Positions 33,425 to 41,182 of a stretch of DNA of 41,182 nucleotides are shown here, piece by piece. The stretch is from positions 1-41,182 of the forward strand of contig JAFUOX010000041.1 of assembly GCA_017481725.1 (NCBI GenBank), in the 5' to 3' direction. A model generated the notes under the pieces. It was not told the DNA's origin. It saw only the letters and a program-made list of their open reading frames with translations, and did not search any database. A program made the position numbers and the translations under genes. Numbering within the stretch: the stretch's first letter is position 1; each line of letters starts with the position of its first letter. The DNA comes from Kiritimatiellia bacterium. GTDB lineage: Bacteria > Verrucomicrobiota > Kiritimatiellia > RFP12 > UBA3636.

Positions 33425-34045
33425 ATGCACATATATTTAATTCTCTTTCTTGTGTTTGCCAAGTTTGGTTTGTTGTGCTTTGGCGGTGGTAATGTTCTTA
33501 CACCAATTTATATTGAAGAGCTGGTTGAGGGGCGTGGATGGTTAAGCTTTGAACAGTTTGGTAATCTGCTTGCAATTGCACAAATGACACCTGGACCGAT
33601 TAGTGTTAATGCTGCAACATTTTTTGGATATACTGTAGCTACTGCTGAATATACAGGAAATCATTTTGCTGGATTTTTGGGAGCTGGAATAGCAACGGTT
33701 TCTCTTCTATTGCCATCTTTTATTTTAATGATGATAGTTTTAAAGACTTTAGAAAAGCATGAAAATGGGCGTGGGATGAAAAGCATTATGTGGGGCGTTG
33801 GCCCTGCCACTATTGGGTTGACAATAGTGGCGATGATGATTTTTATAGAGATGTCTGTATTTACAGAAGGCATACCTTGGCACGAATTGGTTTCGGGGGC
33901 AGCATTGCCAGAGAGCTTTGCTTTTAGACCTTTTGCTTTTGTTCTTTTTATTGCCTCAACTTGGGCTTTGATAAAAAAGGGTAAGCGCTTATCTATTATG
34001 TCAGTAATTTTCATTAGTGCTATACTTGGTGCTATTTTCTTATAG
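33425..34045 (+). CDS. Chromate transporter-family protein, second half-size subunit
   Basis: This 206-aa membrane protein is the partner of the preceding gene. It has FAKFGLLCFGGGNVLTPIYI, then FGNLLAIAQMTPGPISVNAA, the well-kept Q-x-x-P-G-P-x-x-x-N motif of the CHR family, and helices to the C-terminus. The first subunit has the matching but degenerate QTIPGLIAGNSA. AGGAGAAA precedes the start. Expected to form a heterodimer in the inner membrane; substrate unproven. Confidence 0.9.
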   Translation: MHIYLILFLVFAKFGLLCFGGGNVLTPIYIEELVEGRGWLSFEQFGNLLAIAQMTPGPISVNAATFFGYTVATAEYTGNHFAGFLGAGIATVSLLLPSFILMMIVLKTLEKHENGRGMKSIMWGVGPATIGLTIVAMMIFIEMSVFTEGIPWHELVSGAALPESFAFRPFAFVLFIASTWALIKKGKRLSIMSVIFISAILGAIFL

Positions 34046-34069
34046 ATGAGTAATTATATTAGGTGTGTG

Positions 34070-34735
34070 ATGGATATAAAAATAGAGGCAACCTGGAAAA
34101 ATATTCTTCAAGAAGAATTTGATGCACCATATTTTGCATCACTCATTGATTTTGTAAAAAATGCTTATAGTTGTGGCACGGTATATCCCCCCAAGGCACA
34201 AATTTTTGAAGCGTTTAATCGTACACCATTTGAAAAGACAAAGGTAGTAATTCTTGGTCAGGATCCTTATCATGGACCAAATCAAGCACACGGATTGTGT
34301 TTTTCTGTGCAGCCAGGAGTTCAAACTCCTCCTTCTCTTGTAAACATCTATAAAGAGCTAGAGCAGGAATATGGGAAAAGCTTTTTAACACGGAATGGAG
34401 ATTTGCGTGACTGGGCTGATCAAGGAGTGCTTTTATTGAATGCAACACTTACTGTAAATGCAGGTTGTGCTGGAAGTCATCAGGGGAAGGGCTGGGAAAC
34501 CTTTACAGATTCAGTTGTTCGCAGATTAGCAGAGCAGCGAGAAAATCTTGTTTTTATGCTTTGGGGAGGTTATGCTCAGCGCAAGGGTGCATTTATTGAT
34601 CGCACCAAACATCTAGTTTTGGAGGCTCCCCATCCATCTCCACTATCGGCTTTTCGTGGATTTATTGGATGTGGGCATTTTAAAAAAGCAAATGATTATC
34701 TTCAAGAACATGGGCAGACACCAATTTGCTGGTAG
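34070..34735 (+). CDS. ung: Uracil-DNA glycosylase (family 1)
   Basis: The 221-aa protein shows the family 1 motifs: VVILGQDPYHGPNQAHGLCF with catalytic D65 in G-Q-D-P-Y-H, LLLNATLTV, WGGYAQRKG and HPSPLSAFRGF with the DNA-intercalating loop. It removes uracil from DNA. I chose the ATG at 34070 (MDIKIEATWKNIL), with AGGTG just upstream and the usual distance to the W-K motif. An earlier in-frame ATG at 34046, directly after the previous stop, would add eight residues. It sits at the end of the TSCPD-CHR cluster and just before rnd. Confidence 0.96.
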   Translation: MDIKIEATWKNILQEEFDAPYFASLIDFVKNAYSCGTVYPPKAQIFEAFNRTPFEKTKVVILGQDPYHGPNQAHGLCFSVQPGVQTPPSLVNIYKELEQEYGKSFLTRNGDLRDWADQGVLLLNATLTVNAGCAGSHQGKGWETFTDSVVRRLAEQRENLVFMLWGGYAQRKGAFIDRTKHLVLEAPHPSPLSAFRGFIGCGHFKKANDYLQEHGQTPICW

Positions 34736-34776
34736 TGCTTATTAATAAATTTATCAAATTAAATTTTTTTATAGTT

Positions 34777-35877
34777 ATGAATTTAGATAAATATTTAGCA
34801 TTAGATACAGAATTTGTTTGGAATAGAACCTATTATGCAAAGCTTGGATTAATTCAAGCTGCATTTCCAAAGGGGACAAATATTTTGAACTATTCTCTCG
34901 CTGAGCTTATTCCATTTGGGCGTACATCCGAATCGCAGGAGCTATTGCTAATTGATCCATTTGAGGCTTTTATTGAGCCACTTGCAAATGCGTTAGAGGA
35001 TTCTTCTATTGTAAAATTATTGCATGCATCGATGCAAGATTTGCAGCATCTTAATGAATGGTGTGGTGCATTGCCAAAAAACATATTTGATACATCGGTT
35101 GCCGCAGCATATTGTGGGTTTGGTGCAAATATTTCTTTACAAAAGCTTTTTAAGGAGCTACTTGATGTGGAGCTACCAAAAACAGAAACTCAATCTGATT
35201 GGTGTCAGCGTCCATTAACAGAGGAGCAGGTTGAGTATGCAATAGATGATGTTGCACTATTGCCTTCTGCGGTTAAAGAATTGTGTAAGCGTAGTCAGGA
35301 ATTAGGCACCTTTGAATTTTTAGTCGAGGATTTAAAGCTTTTAGATGAACCAGATTTATATATAGAGCTACCAACAGAGCAAATTTGGAAGAAATTTAGC
35401 CCTAGTTCAAAGCTTTTAAAGGATAGAAAGGCAACAGCAAGATATTGTGCCTTAATGGCATGGAGAGAGGAGCTTGCACGCAAATACGATGTGCCTCGTG
35501 TGCGAATAGCAGAAAATGGAGCAATTGTAGCTGCTTCATTACATTTACCAAAGACAGAGAGTGCTGCAATTAATGCCGGCATTAAGCATAGGTATTTGGG
35601 TGATTATATGGCAAGTATATCGGAGATAGCCGGAGCGGAGCTACCAGAGGAGCTTGCTAAAGCAGAGCAGCAAGATGGATTTGCAATAGAGAAATTTATT
35701 AAATATGCTCGACCAATAGTTGATGCACTTTCTGAAGAGCTGCATATTGCCTCTCAGTATGTGGCATCTAAGCGAGATCTCACGGCTTGGTTTTCTGAAA
35801 AAGATTCATCAGCAAATAAAATAAATTGTGGTTGGCGTGCTGAGCATTTGCGTCCAAAATTGCTTAGATGCTTATAG
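34777..35877 (+). CDS. rnd: Ribonuclease D family 3'-5' exonuclease
   Basis: The 366-aa protein starts at the ATG at 34777 (MNLDKYLALDTEFVW). The track-like upstream extension overlaps ung and begins with TTG, so I leave it out. The DEDDy exonuclease residues are visible: D10-T-E12, then the D in LLHASMQDLQHL, and Y-A-I-D-D in EQVEYAIDDVALL. An HRDC domain follows at about residues 220-300 (WREELARKYDVPRVRIAENG), as in RNase D. A second, weaker HRDC-like region may occupy the C-terminus. RNase D trims the 3' ends of tRNA and other small RNAs. The ribosome site is weak. Confidence 0.92.
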   Translation: MNLDKYLALDTEFVWNRTYYAKLGLIQAAFPKGTNILNYSLAELIPFGRTSESQELLLIDPFEAFIEPLANALEDSSIVKLLHASMQDLQHLNEWCGALPKNIFDTSVAAAYCGFGANISLQKLFKELLDVELPKTETQSDWCQRPLTEEQVEYAIDDVALLPSAVKELCKRSQELGTFEFLVEDLKLLDEPDLYIELPTEQIWKKFSPSSKLLKDRKATARYCALMAWREELARKYDVPRVRIAENGAIVAASLHLPKTESAAINAGIKHRYLGDYMASISEIAGAELPEELAKAEQQDGFAIEKFIKYARPIVDALSEELHIASQYVASKRDLTAWFSEKDSSANKINCGWRAEHLRPKLLRCL

Positions 35878-36032
35878 TGAGTGGCATTGGCAAAATTTTG
35901 GTAATGGAATAGGCTGTGACATGGGGCGTGTACGTTAGTATGTGTTCTCATAGAGAAGAAAGCTGTTAGCTTTGCTCGTGTAATTCTTGTGCTTTTTTAG
36001 ATATAATGGTCTGAAAACACATATTTAGGTTG

Positions 36033-36091
36033 ATATTTGTATTTTTGTGCTAAATATTTGTATTTTTGTGCCGTATATTTGTATTTTTGTG
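36033..36091 (+). repeat. Three 17-bp direct repeats at exact 21-bp spacing
   Basis: ATATTTGTATTTTTGTG begins at 36033, 36054 and 36075 with no mismatch, and the 4-bp linkers differ. The 21-bp period is two helical turns, so all three lie on the same face of the DNA. The last copy ends 19 bp before the -35 box. Confidence 0.85.
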
Positions 36092-36110
36092 TCGATTTCC
36101 CAAAAAAACA

Positions 36111-36139
36111 TTGACGAATTGAATAACAAGTTATAAAAT
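36111..36139 (+). promoter_or_regulatory. Promoter of the 1421-aa gene
   Basis: TTGACG (36111-36116) and TAAAAT (36134-36139) are 17 bp apart. The leader is about 64 nt, with AGGA five bases before the ATG at 36210. Confidence 0.55.
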
Positions 36140-36209
36140 TAAGTAATTCAAAAGTAGGTTTTTGTACGAAGAAACCTAATAAATAAGTATGTATTAATGC
36201 AGGAAAATT

Positions 36210-39200
36210 ATGAAAAAATATATAAAAACATTATTGGCAATTGTGGCATTGTTATGTGTGACATTAGAAGCAAATGCTACTGTGTATAGACCAGGTTTCC
36301 AACAGTTCAGATATAGCTGTGCTAAGGACAAGGAAGCTGATTTAACAGTTACCTATGATTCTATTACAGATGCAAATAAACGTGATATTACTGCCACAAC
36401 GCTCATGGCAAGCATCAATGGCACAGGTAATATTGTTAATCCACTTACTGGTAAAACTTGGAATTGGTCAGACAATACCACCTTTGGCTATGAATCACAA
36501 ATTTGGTTGGAGCCAGGTACTTATACCTTCTGGGGACGCTATGATGATGGTGGAGCTGTTGTTATCAATGGTGATGTGATTTATACACATGGTGCAAAAT
36601 CCGGTTATAATGATATTCCAGCAGCAGGAGATTTTGTTGTTACAAAAGCTGGTTGGTATGACTTCCGTGGCTATGTATGGGACTGGTCTGGTGGTAAGTG
36701 CCCTATGGGAGAAGCTAAGAGTGCTATCCAAATGAAAAAGGATGGCGGCGACTGGATTATCAATATGGAGGGTGTTCCTGCGCGTTATGCAACAGGTGTA
36801 GAATATTTAGAAATCCAAAAAGCTGTTGCTTCTGAAACAGAAGGCTGCTTTGATGTGACTGTTGCTGCAACGTTTCCAAGTGGAACAACGGCTCAAGTTT
36901 GGGCATTAGCTACAAATGGTAATGTTGGTCATTTGCCTAAAGATAAATGGAGTTCTTCTTCTGAAGCACAGTCTATAACTAGTGATGGAACAACACAAAT
37001 TTTAACTCTAACAGTTGATGTTTCTGCTCTAGAAAATCCATATGTTGTTGCATATTCAGAAAGTGTTTATACAGATATTTTGACAGAGGAATATGCAGCA
37101 AATCCAGATTTTAATTTAGAAAAAGCATATTCTTCACTTGTTCCTGTGGCTACCGCTGCAGCAGGCTATATAACAATTGATGAAGTTAAGTATTCAGATG
37201 TTGATATATTTACAAATATTGATAGTTTTGGTGAGGGAGCAACTGGTGTTGAGGGAACAATTGAGGTTAGTACTTCAGTAGATTTCTCTAATCCAATAAC
37301 TGTAGAATTAGGCTCTTTAGCTTTTGGTGCTTCACTACATACTATCTCGGGTTTAACAACGAATGTAACCTATAATATTCGCCTTGTGATGGTCAATAGC
37401 GAAGGGGCAACAACATATACAGATCCTGTAGAGTTTACAACATTGAATCCTCAACCTGCAGTGGTTTCTTCTACGCTTTATACTACAGAGTATAATGTGT
37501 TTAAACCAACTGTAATACTTGAGTCTTATGGTGCAGGTTCTACCACAGCAACAGTCAGCTATCAGGTTTCTACAACAGAGGATTTCTCTGATATTGTAAT
37601 AGAACACGTAATTCCAAATGTTATGCTTGGGCAAGGGGTAGAGATTAAAATTAACAAATTAGATGATGGTTCACCACTTGTTGGAGCAAGTACTTACTAC
37701 TTCCGCCCAGTTGTTGTTAATGAGTGGGGGCTTGTCACCTATGGTGATACAATTAAAGCACAATTGGCTGATACTATTATTACCTATAATGGATTTGGGT
37801 ATAATAAAACCGATGCTGGTTTAGAGCTTGTTGCCTATGTTACATACGTTCTAGAAGATGCAATCTTTGATGCAACTCTAGAAATCAACGATGTTGTAGT
37901 TAAAGAATGGAATGGTATAAATGCTGCAGCTACCTTAGCATATACTATAGAAAATGATTCACTAAAATCTAAAAATACTGCAAAACTAACATTTGATATC
38001 ACAACAAATAATGGCCAAACCGTTGAAGTGTTGGAGGAAGAGTTTATCAAGAATCAGCAACGTGTTATGGCTTTTAGCTCAATTGCAGAATTGGATAATA
38101 ATGATGCAAGCTATACAATAGCTAAGATTGGTGATGTGATTAAGATGCCTAAGCTCATCGACGATAACGAAAATTATGTTGCTGGTGATACTCGTGTGGC
38201 AAGGCTCTTAGAAGATGGTAATTCTATTGAAATTATCGGTCATGGCTTCACTAAGATTACAAAGCGCATAGTTGATCCTGCCTCTGGAAATATAACGCTA
38301 GAGCGTGGTCTCGTGGTTGTTCCACCAACACCTGCAGGAGAGGGCAATGTTTATATGCTAATCATTCCTCAGGCAGATAGATATTGGGACACAACTCAAT
38401 GGAAAAACTTAACCAATCCAGAGGTTGGTGGCTATCCTTCTAAGAAGGATGATATCGCTATGATTTTTATGTATGGCACAAAGAGTTTGTTTTTAAATCA
38501 AGATATTACGATTGGTCAGATTTGGATTGGTGGCGAAGGAGGTAACTTCTACTTCCGAGGACAACAAGGCGGCGAAGGAGCTAAAACAGTCACATTTGAG
38601 CGTAGCGATAAAGAGATGCCTCTTTTCAGAATTTCTGGTTTAGAGCAGACAGATGGCGTTGTTCTTCCTTGGGCATTGCCAAAATTTTATATTCAACCAA
38701 GCTTAAAAACTCCTCTAATATTTGACTGTTCAAATGATTTATTATTTGATGCAGGATGTCCTTTTGATCCTTCAAGTAGAGAAGATGTAGCAGGTAAGTC
38801 TCTTCTGAGAGTTTCATTAGAAACAGGATTTATTTTAAATATACCAAAGGGAGCAAGGGTTGTTTTTGATGGAACAAATGCAGGCAATAGAGATGGTGAT
38901 GACCAAAGAGGTAATGCAACCTTCTGTTTCGGGAGTAACGCTTTTGTAGGAGAGGGAATAGTTGATTATAATGGACCAAGTAATGTGCTCTTTACTCCAG
39001 ATGCATCAGAATTTAATGGACTATTTGATTTGACCAACATGAATAAGTACGATTGCTTTGGTGTTGGAAATCGTGGTGGTGGTATATACATGCTATTCTG
39101 GGAGGGCAGTCAACCAGGAGCAAATGCTTCTCAGCGTCTTGAGGGGCATATTGGCTTAGGGTCTTCTTCTAATGTTTATACTTGGGATGATTCCTTTGGT

Positions 39201-40475
39201 ATTATTAACTGTGGATCGGCTCACGGATATGGTTCATATGGCCCAGTGCCTAATCACTTTGCCCCTAAAGCATTCTATTCGCGCGGTGGTGGTATAAAAA
39301 TTAATAATCAAGCTAATGGAGAGTGGGCAGCTAAGGGAATTCTAGATTCTGTTTATGCTTCAGAGCAGTTAGTTCTTGAGGATGGTTTATTGTATGCAAA
39401 TTCAGAACCAACAGATGCGGCTAATTATCCAACAAATTCTCTATTATTTGCAGAAGTAAGCAATCCAGACGGAAAAGGCGTTTTTGCTGTTAATTTCTTG
39501 CATATTAGAGCGTCAAGCAACCAATCTACTGTTACTAATGGTGTTTCAAAATATAAGGGAAGAGTTCAAATTGGAAACTTCCAAGATATAGCAATTGGTG
39601 AAGGCTCTTCAGAAAATGCAAAAATTGTTCCTTGGATAGTAAATGCTATTGGTGGTTCACAATTATGGTATTTTGCAAAAGCAGACGAGGATGGCTTCTT
39701 GCTTCCAGCAGGTTATCCTTCAACAGAAAACTTAAGGAATTTTGCTCCAACTGCCAATGCATACTGCGTAAATGGAAACTCCTTGAATCTACTAGAGGAT
39801 AAGACTGTTAATTCTCTAGTTCTAAAGGGGCTTACTGGAGATAGGTCAACATTGGGTGAAGGTATGACTGCAACAATTACCTCTGGTGGTCTAATCTTTA
39901 CCTCTGATATTTCTCATATTGATTCAGAAGAGGTTTATAATGCTGGAACACGAGGTAATCTAGTATTCCCTAATCGAGCATTTATCTTCGCAGGTATAAA
40001 GTCAACAACTTCACCATCAGAGATTTGGGCAAATATTTCTGCACCAAAGGGTATGACAATTACTTACCCTGGAACATTGTTGCTTGGTGGTGATCAGACT
40101 GGTATTGATAAGGAAATACATATTTCCAATAGTAATCTAATTCTTGGTAAGAATACAACTCCAGCAGTGATTGATGTGCCAATTTCTATGCACTCTGGTG
40201 GTTCTTCATTAACTATCGCTAATGAGGGTTCCTTGTGCAAGCAGGAGATTGTATGTACAACAGCAACTCGCCAGTTCCCTAAAATCAATGTTGCCTTTGA
40301 TGGAACAGAAAATTGCCAAAAGCTAACAATTGATGGTGAAACTCTACCAAGAGGTACTTATGGTGCAACAGGCTCAGGTGCTGAATTTATCAACGATAAA
40401 ATATTTACTGGTGTAGGTATATTGAAGGTCTTGAGTGACGATTTATTGCAGCCTACAATAATTTTTATTAGGTAA
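36210..40475 (+). CDS. Giant secreted PA14/FN3 protein with autotransporter-strand-like C-terminal half
   Basis: This 1421-aa protein begins with a signal peptide (MKKYIKTLLAIVALLCVTLE, cleaved after ANA). Residues about 60-165 look like a PA14 domain: EPGTYTFWGRYDDGGAVVIN, then AGWYDFRGYVWDWSGG, the carbohydrate-binding module of many glycosidases and adhesins. Two FN3-like domains lie at about 325-410 and 415-520. From about 714 on, the sequence is beta-rich and Gly/Asn-rich, with an ending TIDGETLPRGTYGATGSGAE, the pattern of autotransporter-associated strand repeats frequent in PVC bacteria. No beta-barrel is present. It ends QPTIIFIR, close to the tail of the FN3 protein. No catalytic motif was seen. 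A surface adhesin or glycan-binding protein is the best inference. Confidence 0.85.
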   Translation: MKKYIKTLLAIVALLCVTLEANATVYRPGFQQFRYSCAKDKEADLTVTYDSITDANKRDITATTLMASINGTGNIVNPLTGKTWNWSDNTTFGYESQIWLEPGTYTFWGRYDDGGAVVINGDVIYTHGAKSGYNDIPAAGDFVVTKAGWYDFRGYVWDWSGGKCPMGEAKSAIQMKKDGGDWIINMEGVPARYATGVEYLEIQKAVASETEGCFDVTVAATFPSGTTAQVWALATNGNVGHLPKDKWSSSSEAQSITSDGTTQILTLTVDVSALENPYVVAYSESVYTDILTEEYAANPDFNLEKAYSSLVPVATAAAGYITIDEVKYSDVDIFTNIDSFGEGATGVEGTIEVSTSVDFSNPITVELGSLAFGASLHTISGLTTNVTYNIRLVMVNSEGATTYTDPVEFTTLNPQPAVVSSTLYTTEYNVFKPTVILESYGAGSTTATVSYQVSTTEDFSDIVIEHVIPNVMLGQGVEIKINKLDDGSPLVGASTYYFRPVVVNEWGLVTYGDTIKAQLADTIITYNGFGYNKTDAGLELVAYVTYVLEDAIFDATLEINDVVVKEWNGINAAATLAYTIENDSLKSKNTAKLTFDITTNNGQTVEVLEEEFIKNQQRVMAFSSIAELDNNDASYTIAKIGDVIKMPKLIDDNENYVAGDTRVARLLEDGNSIEIIGHGFTKITKRIVDPASGNITLERGLVVVPPTPAGEGNVYMLIIPQADRYWDTTQWKNLTNPEVGGYPSKKDDIAMIFMYGTKSLFLNQDITIGQIWIGGEGGNFYFRGQQGGEGAKTVTFERSDKEMPLFRISGLEQTDGVVLPWALPKFYIQPSLKTPLIFDCSNDLLFDAGCPFDPSSREDVAGKSLLRVSLETGFILNIPKGARVVFDGTNAGNRDGDDQRGNATFCFGSNAFVGEGIVDYNGPSNVLFTPDASEFNGLFDLTNMNKYDCFGVGNRGGGIYMLFWEGSQPGANASQRLEGHIGLGSSSNVYTWDDSFGIINCGSAHGYGSYGPVPNHFAPKAFYSRGGGIKINNQANGEWAAKGILDSVYASEQLVLEDGLLYANSEPTDAANYPTNSLLFAEVSNPDGKGVFAVNFLHIRASSNQSTVTNGVSKYKGRVQIGNFQDIAIGEGSSENAKIVPWIVNAIGGSQLWYFAKADEDGFLLPAGYPSTENLRNFAPTANAYCVNGNSLNLLEDKTVNSLVLKGLTGDRSTLGEGMTATITSGGLIFTSDISHIDSEEVYNAGTRGNLVFPNRAFIFAGIKSTTSPSEIWANISAPKGMTITYPGTLLLGGDQTGIDKEIHISNSNLILGKNTTPAVIDVPISMHSGGSSLTIANEGSLCKQEIVCTTATRQFPKINVAFDGTENCQKLTIDGETLPRGTYGATGSGAEFINDKIFTGVGILKVLSDDLLQPTIIFIR

Positions 40476-40503
40476 GTAGTAGGTAAGAGTAAAGTTTATA
40501 ATT

Positions 40504-40543
40504 AAAGCAGCTATGGACACATAAAGTCTGTAGCTGCTTTTTG
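40504..40543 (+). terminator. Terminator after the 1421-aa gene
   Basis: AAAGCAGCTA (40504-40513) and TAGCTGCTTT (40531-40540) pair perfectly around a 17-nt loop. The T-run continues to 40542. Confidence 0.88.
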
Positions 40544-41182
40544 CATATGCATGTGGTGGCTAAAAGTGCGAAGAAGGGACGCAGAGCTGATGCACGTGAT
40601 GGCTAGAAGTGCGAAGAAGGGACGCAGAGACGCGGAGGACGCAGAGGACGCGGAGGCTTGCGTGGTGGTATCAACAGTAACACTACCGCTTGTCGTTGCC
40701 TAGTTTTGCTCTTGTTGTCGCAAAGGCAACTTCCAAGCGCTAGTGTGTTCGACCACGAGAAGGCAGAGACGTGGGGCTTATGCATGTGATGCATGTGGTG
40801 GCTATAAGTGCTGAATCTCGTGCGTTGCCTCCGTATCCCGTGCATCTCGTGCATCGCCTCCGCATCTTAATATTCTTCTGGGCGAGCACACTAGAGGATG
40901 AGCTTTGCCCAATTGCTTCGAAAGAATAGCAATAGTTAAGGCAAAGCTCATTCCGCTAGTGTTTTTTCTGCGTCACGACTCTGCGACCTCTGCGACCTTT
41001 GCGTCTCTGCGTCCCTTTGGCATCACGTGCGTCTCGGTACACTGATTTGTCGCTAGTGCTCTAGCCTTCGGCGAAACGCGGAGAATAAAGAGAACGGAGA
41101 CACGGAGGGATTCTGGGGTTTTGGCATGATTGTTGGCACAATTCTCCCTTGTCCTCCGTAAAAATCACACTGTGTGTGTCCG
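40544..41182. repeat. GC-rich non-coding repeat island C (runs off the window)
   Basis: The stretch holds GTGCGAAGAAGGGACGCAGAG twice (about 40567-40588 and 40608-40629, differing little), GACGCGGAGGACGCAGAGG words, GTGCATCTCGTGCATC words, the 73-bp palindrome, CTCTGCGACCTCTGCG words, GAGACACGGAGGGATT (inverted match to about 17325) and a truncated copy of the CACAC/GTGTGTCCG word at the edge. No gene is seen. Confidence 0.8.
40889..40961 (+). repeat. 73-bp palindromic repeat element, copy C
   Basis: Same ends (CACTAG, CTAGTG) and inner stem (ATTGCT/AGCAAT) as the other copies. Here the left arm reads ATGAGCTTTGCC, which pairs with GGCAAAGCTCAT with no mismatch, unlike copies A and B. Six T follow the right end. 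Confidence 0.88.

Larger units (their letters stand above)
35878..36209. other. Regulatory intergenic region before the 1421-aa gene
   Basis: There is no gene here. The notable content is three phased direct repeats (36033-36091), a promoter (36111-36139) and a ribosome site AGGA at 36201. The first 130 bp show no clear structure, and I see no terminator after rnd. Confidence 0.65.

Noticed and set aside
33425..34045. Single full-length ChrA split by a frameshift
   Set aside because: Both halves have their own start, ribosome site and complete CHR motif, which fits the known paired half-size type.
40603..40854. Minus-strand His/Met-rich frame in island C
   Set aside because: It results from the GTGCATG-type words; no ribosome site and no similarity to a protein family that I know.
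1..41182. A phage, integrative element or known defence system
   Set aside because: No integrase, transposase, phage structural gene, restriction enzyme, cas gene or recognisable defence domain was found in the window.

Overview
The window is about 41 kb of low-GC bacterial chromosome. The gene content fits a Gram-negative, saccharolytic, anaerobic member of the PVC group (Lentisphaerota/Kiritimatiellota/Verrucomicrobiota-like), probably a gut commensal. The grounds are an STPK-ECF sigma-FHA signalling operon, FeoAB iron uptake, cytoplasmic GH43 and GH95 enzymes, very large secreted FN3/PA14/autotransporter-strand proteins, a TopA that lacks zinc fingers, and a TsaE-kinase fusion. The taxon is an inference: there is no rRNA here.

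Layout. 0-1.3 kb: an orphan two-TM protein and a possible 24-aa membrane peptide, closed by two hairpin terminators. 1.3-4.4 kb (minus strand): kinase, sigma factor and FHA operon. 4.6-8.9 kb: LUD-domain protein, GH43-like protein, HemW and DprA. 8.9-14.1 kb: TopA and a Prc/Tsp tail-specific protease. 14.2-16.9 kb: feoAB behind two copies of an operator-like motif, GTTA-N8-TAAC. 17.6-19.0 kb: a BspA-like leucine-rich-repeat lipoprotein. 19.2-22.5 kb (minus): GH95 enzyme and a GDPD-family protein. 22.9-26.1 kb: the alpha operon rpmJ-rpsM-rpsK-rpsD-rpoA-rplQ. 26.5-29.2 kb: a secreted FN3 protein. 29.9-32.5 kb: the TsaE/kinase/glycosidase-like fusion. 32.5-35.9 kb: TSCPD protein, two half-size chromate transporters, Ung and RNase D. 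36.2-40.5 kb: a 1421-aa secreted protein.

Between these units, mostly just past terminators, lie GC-rich non-coding islands (16.9-17.5, 19.0-19.2, 29.3-29.8 and 40.5-41.2 kb) that share sequence. Their core is a palindromic element of exactly 73 bp in three copies, two direct and one inverted. It is flanked by purine-rich minisatellites and short words such as GACGCAGAGACGCAGAG. This is the strongest unexplained structure in the window. Other items worth attention are the TsaE-kinase-glycosidase fusion, three copies of a helical repeat replacing the TopA zinc fingers, three 21-bp-phased direct repeats upstream of the 1421-aa gene's promoter, and a shared hydrophobic C-terminal tail on the two large secreted proteins. 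I found no CRISPR array, transposase, rRNA or convincing tRNA. All statements come from reading the sequence; no database search was run.
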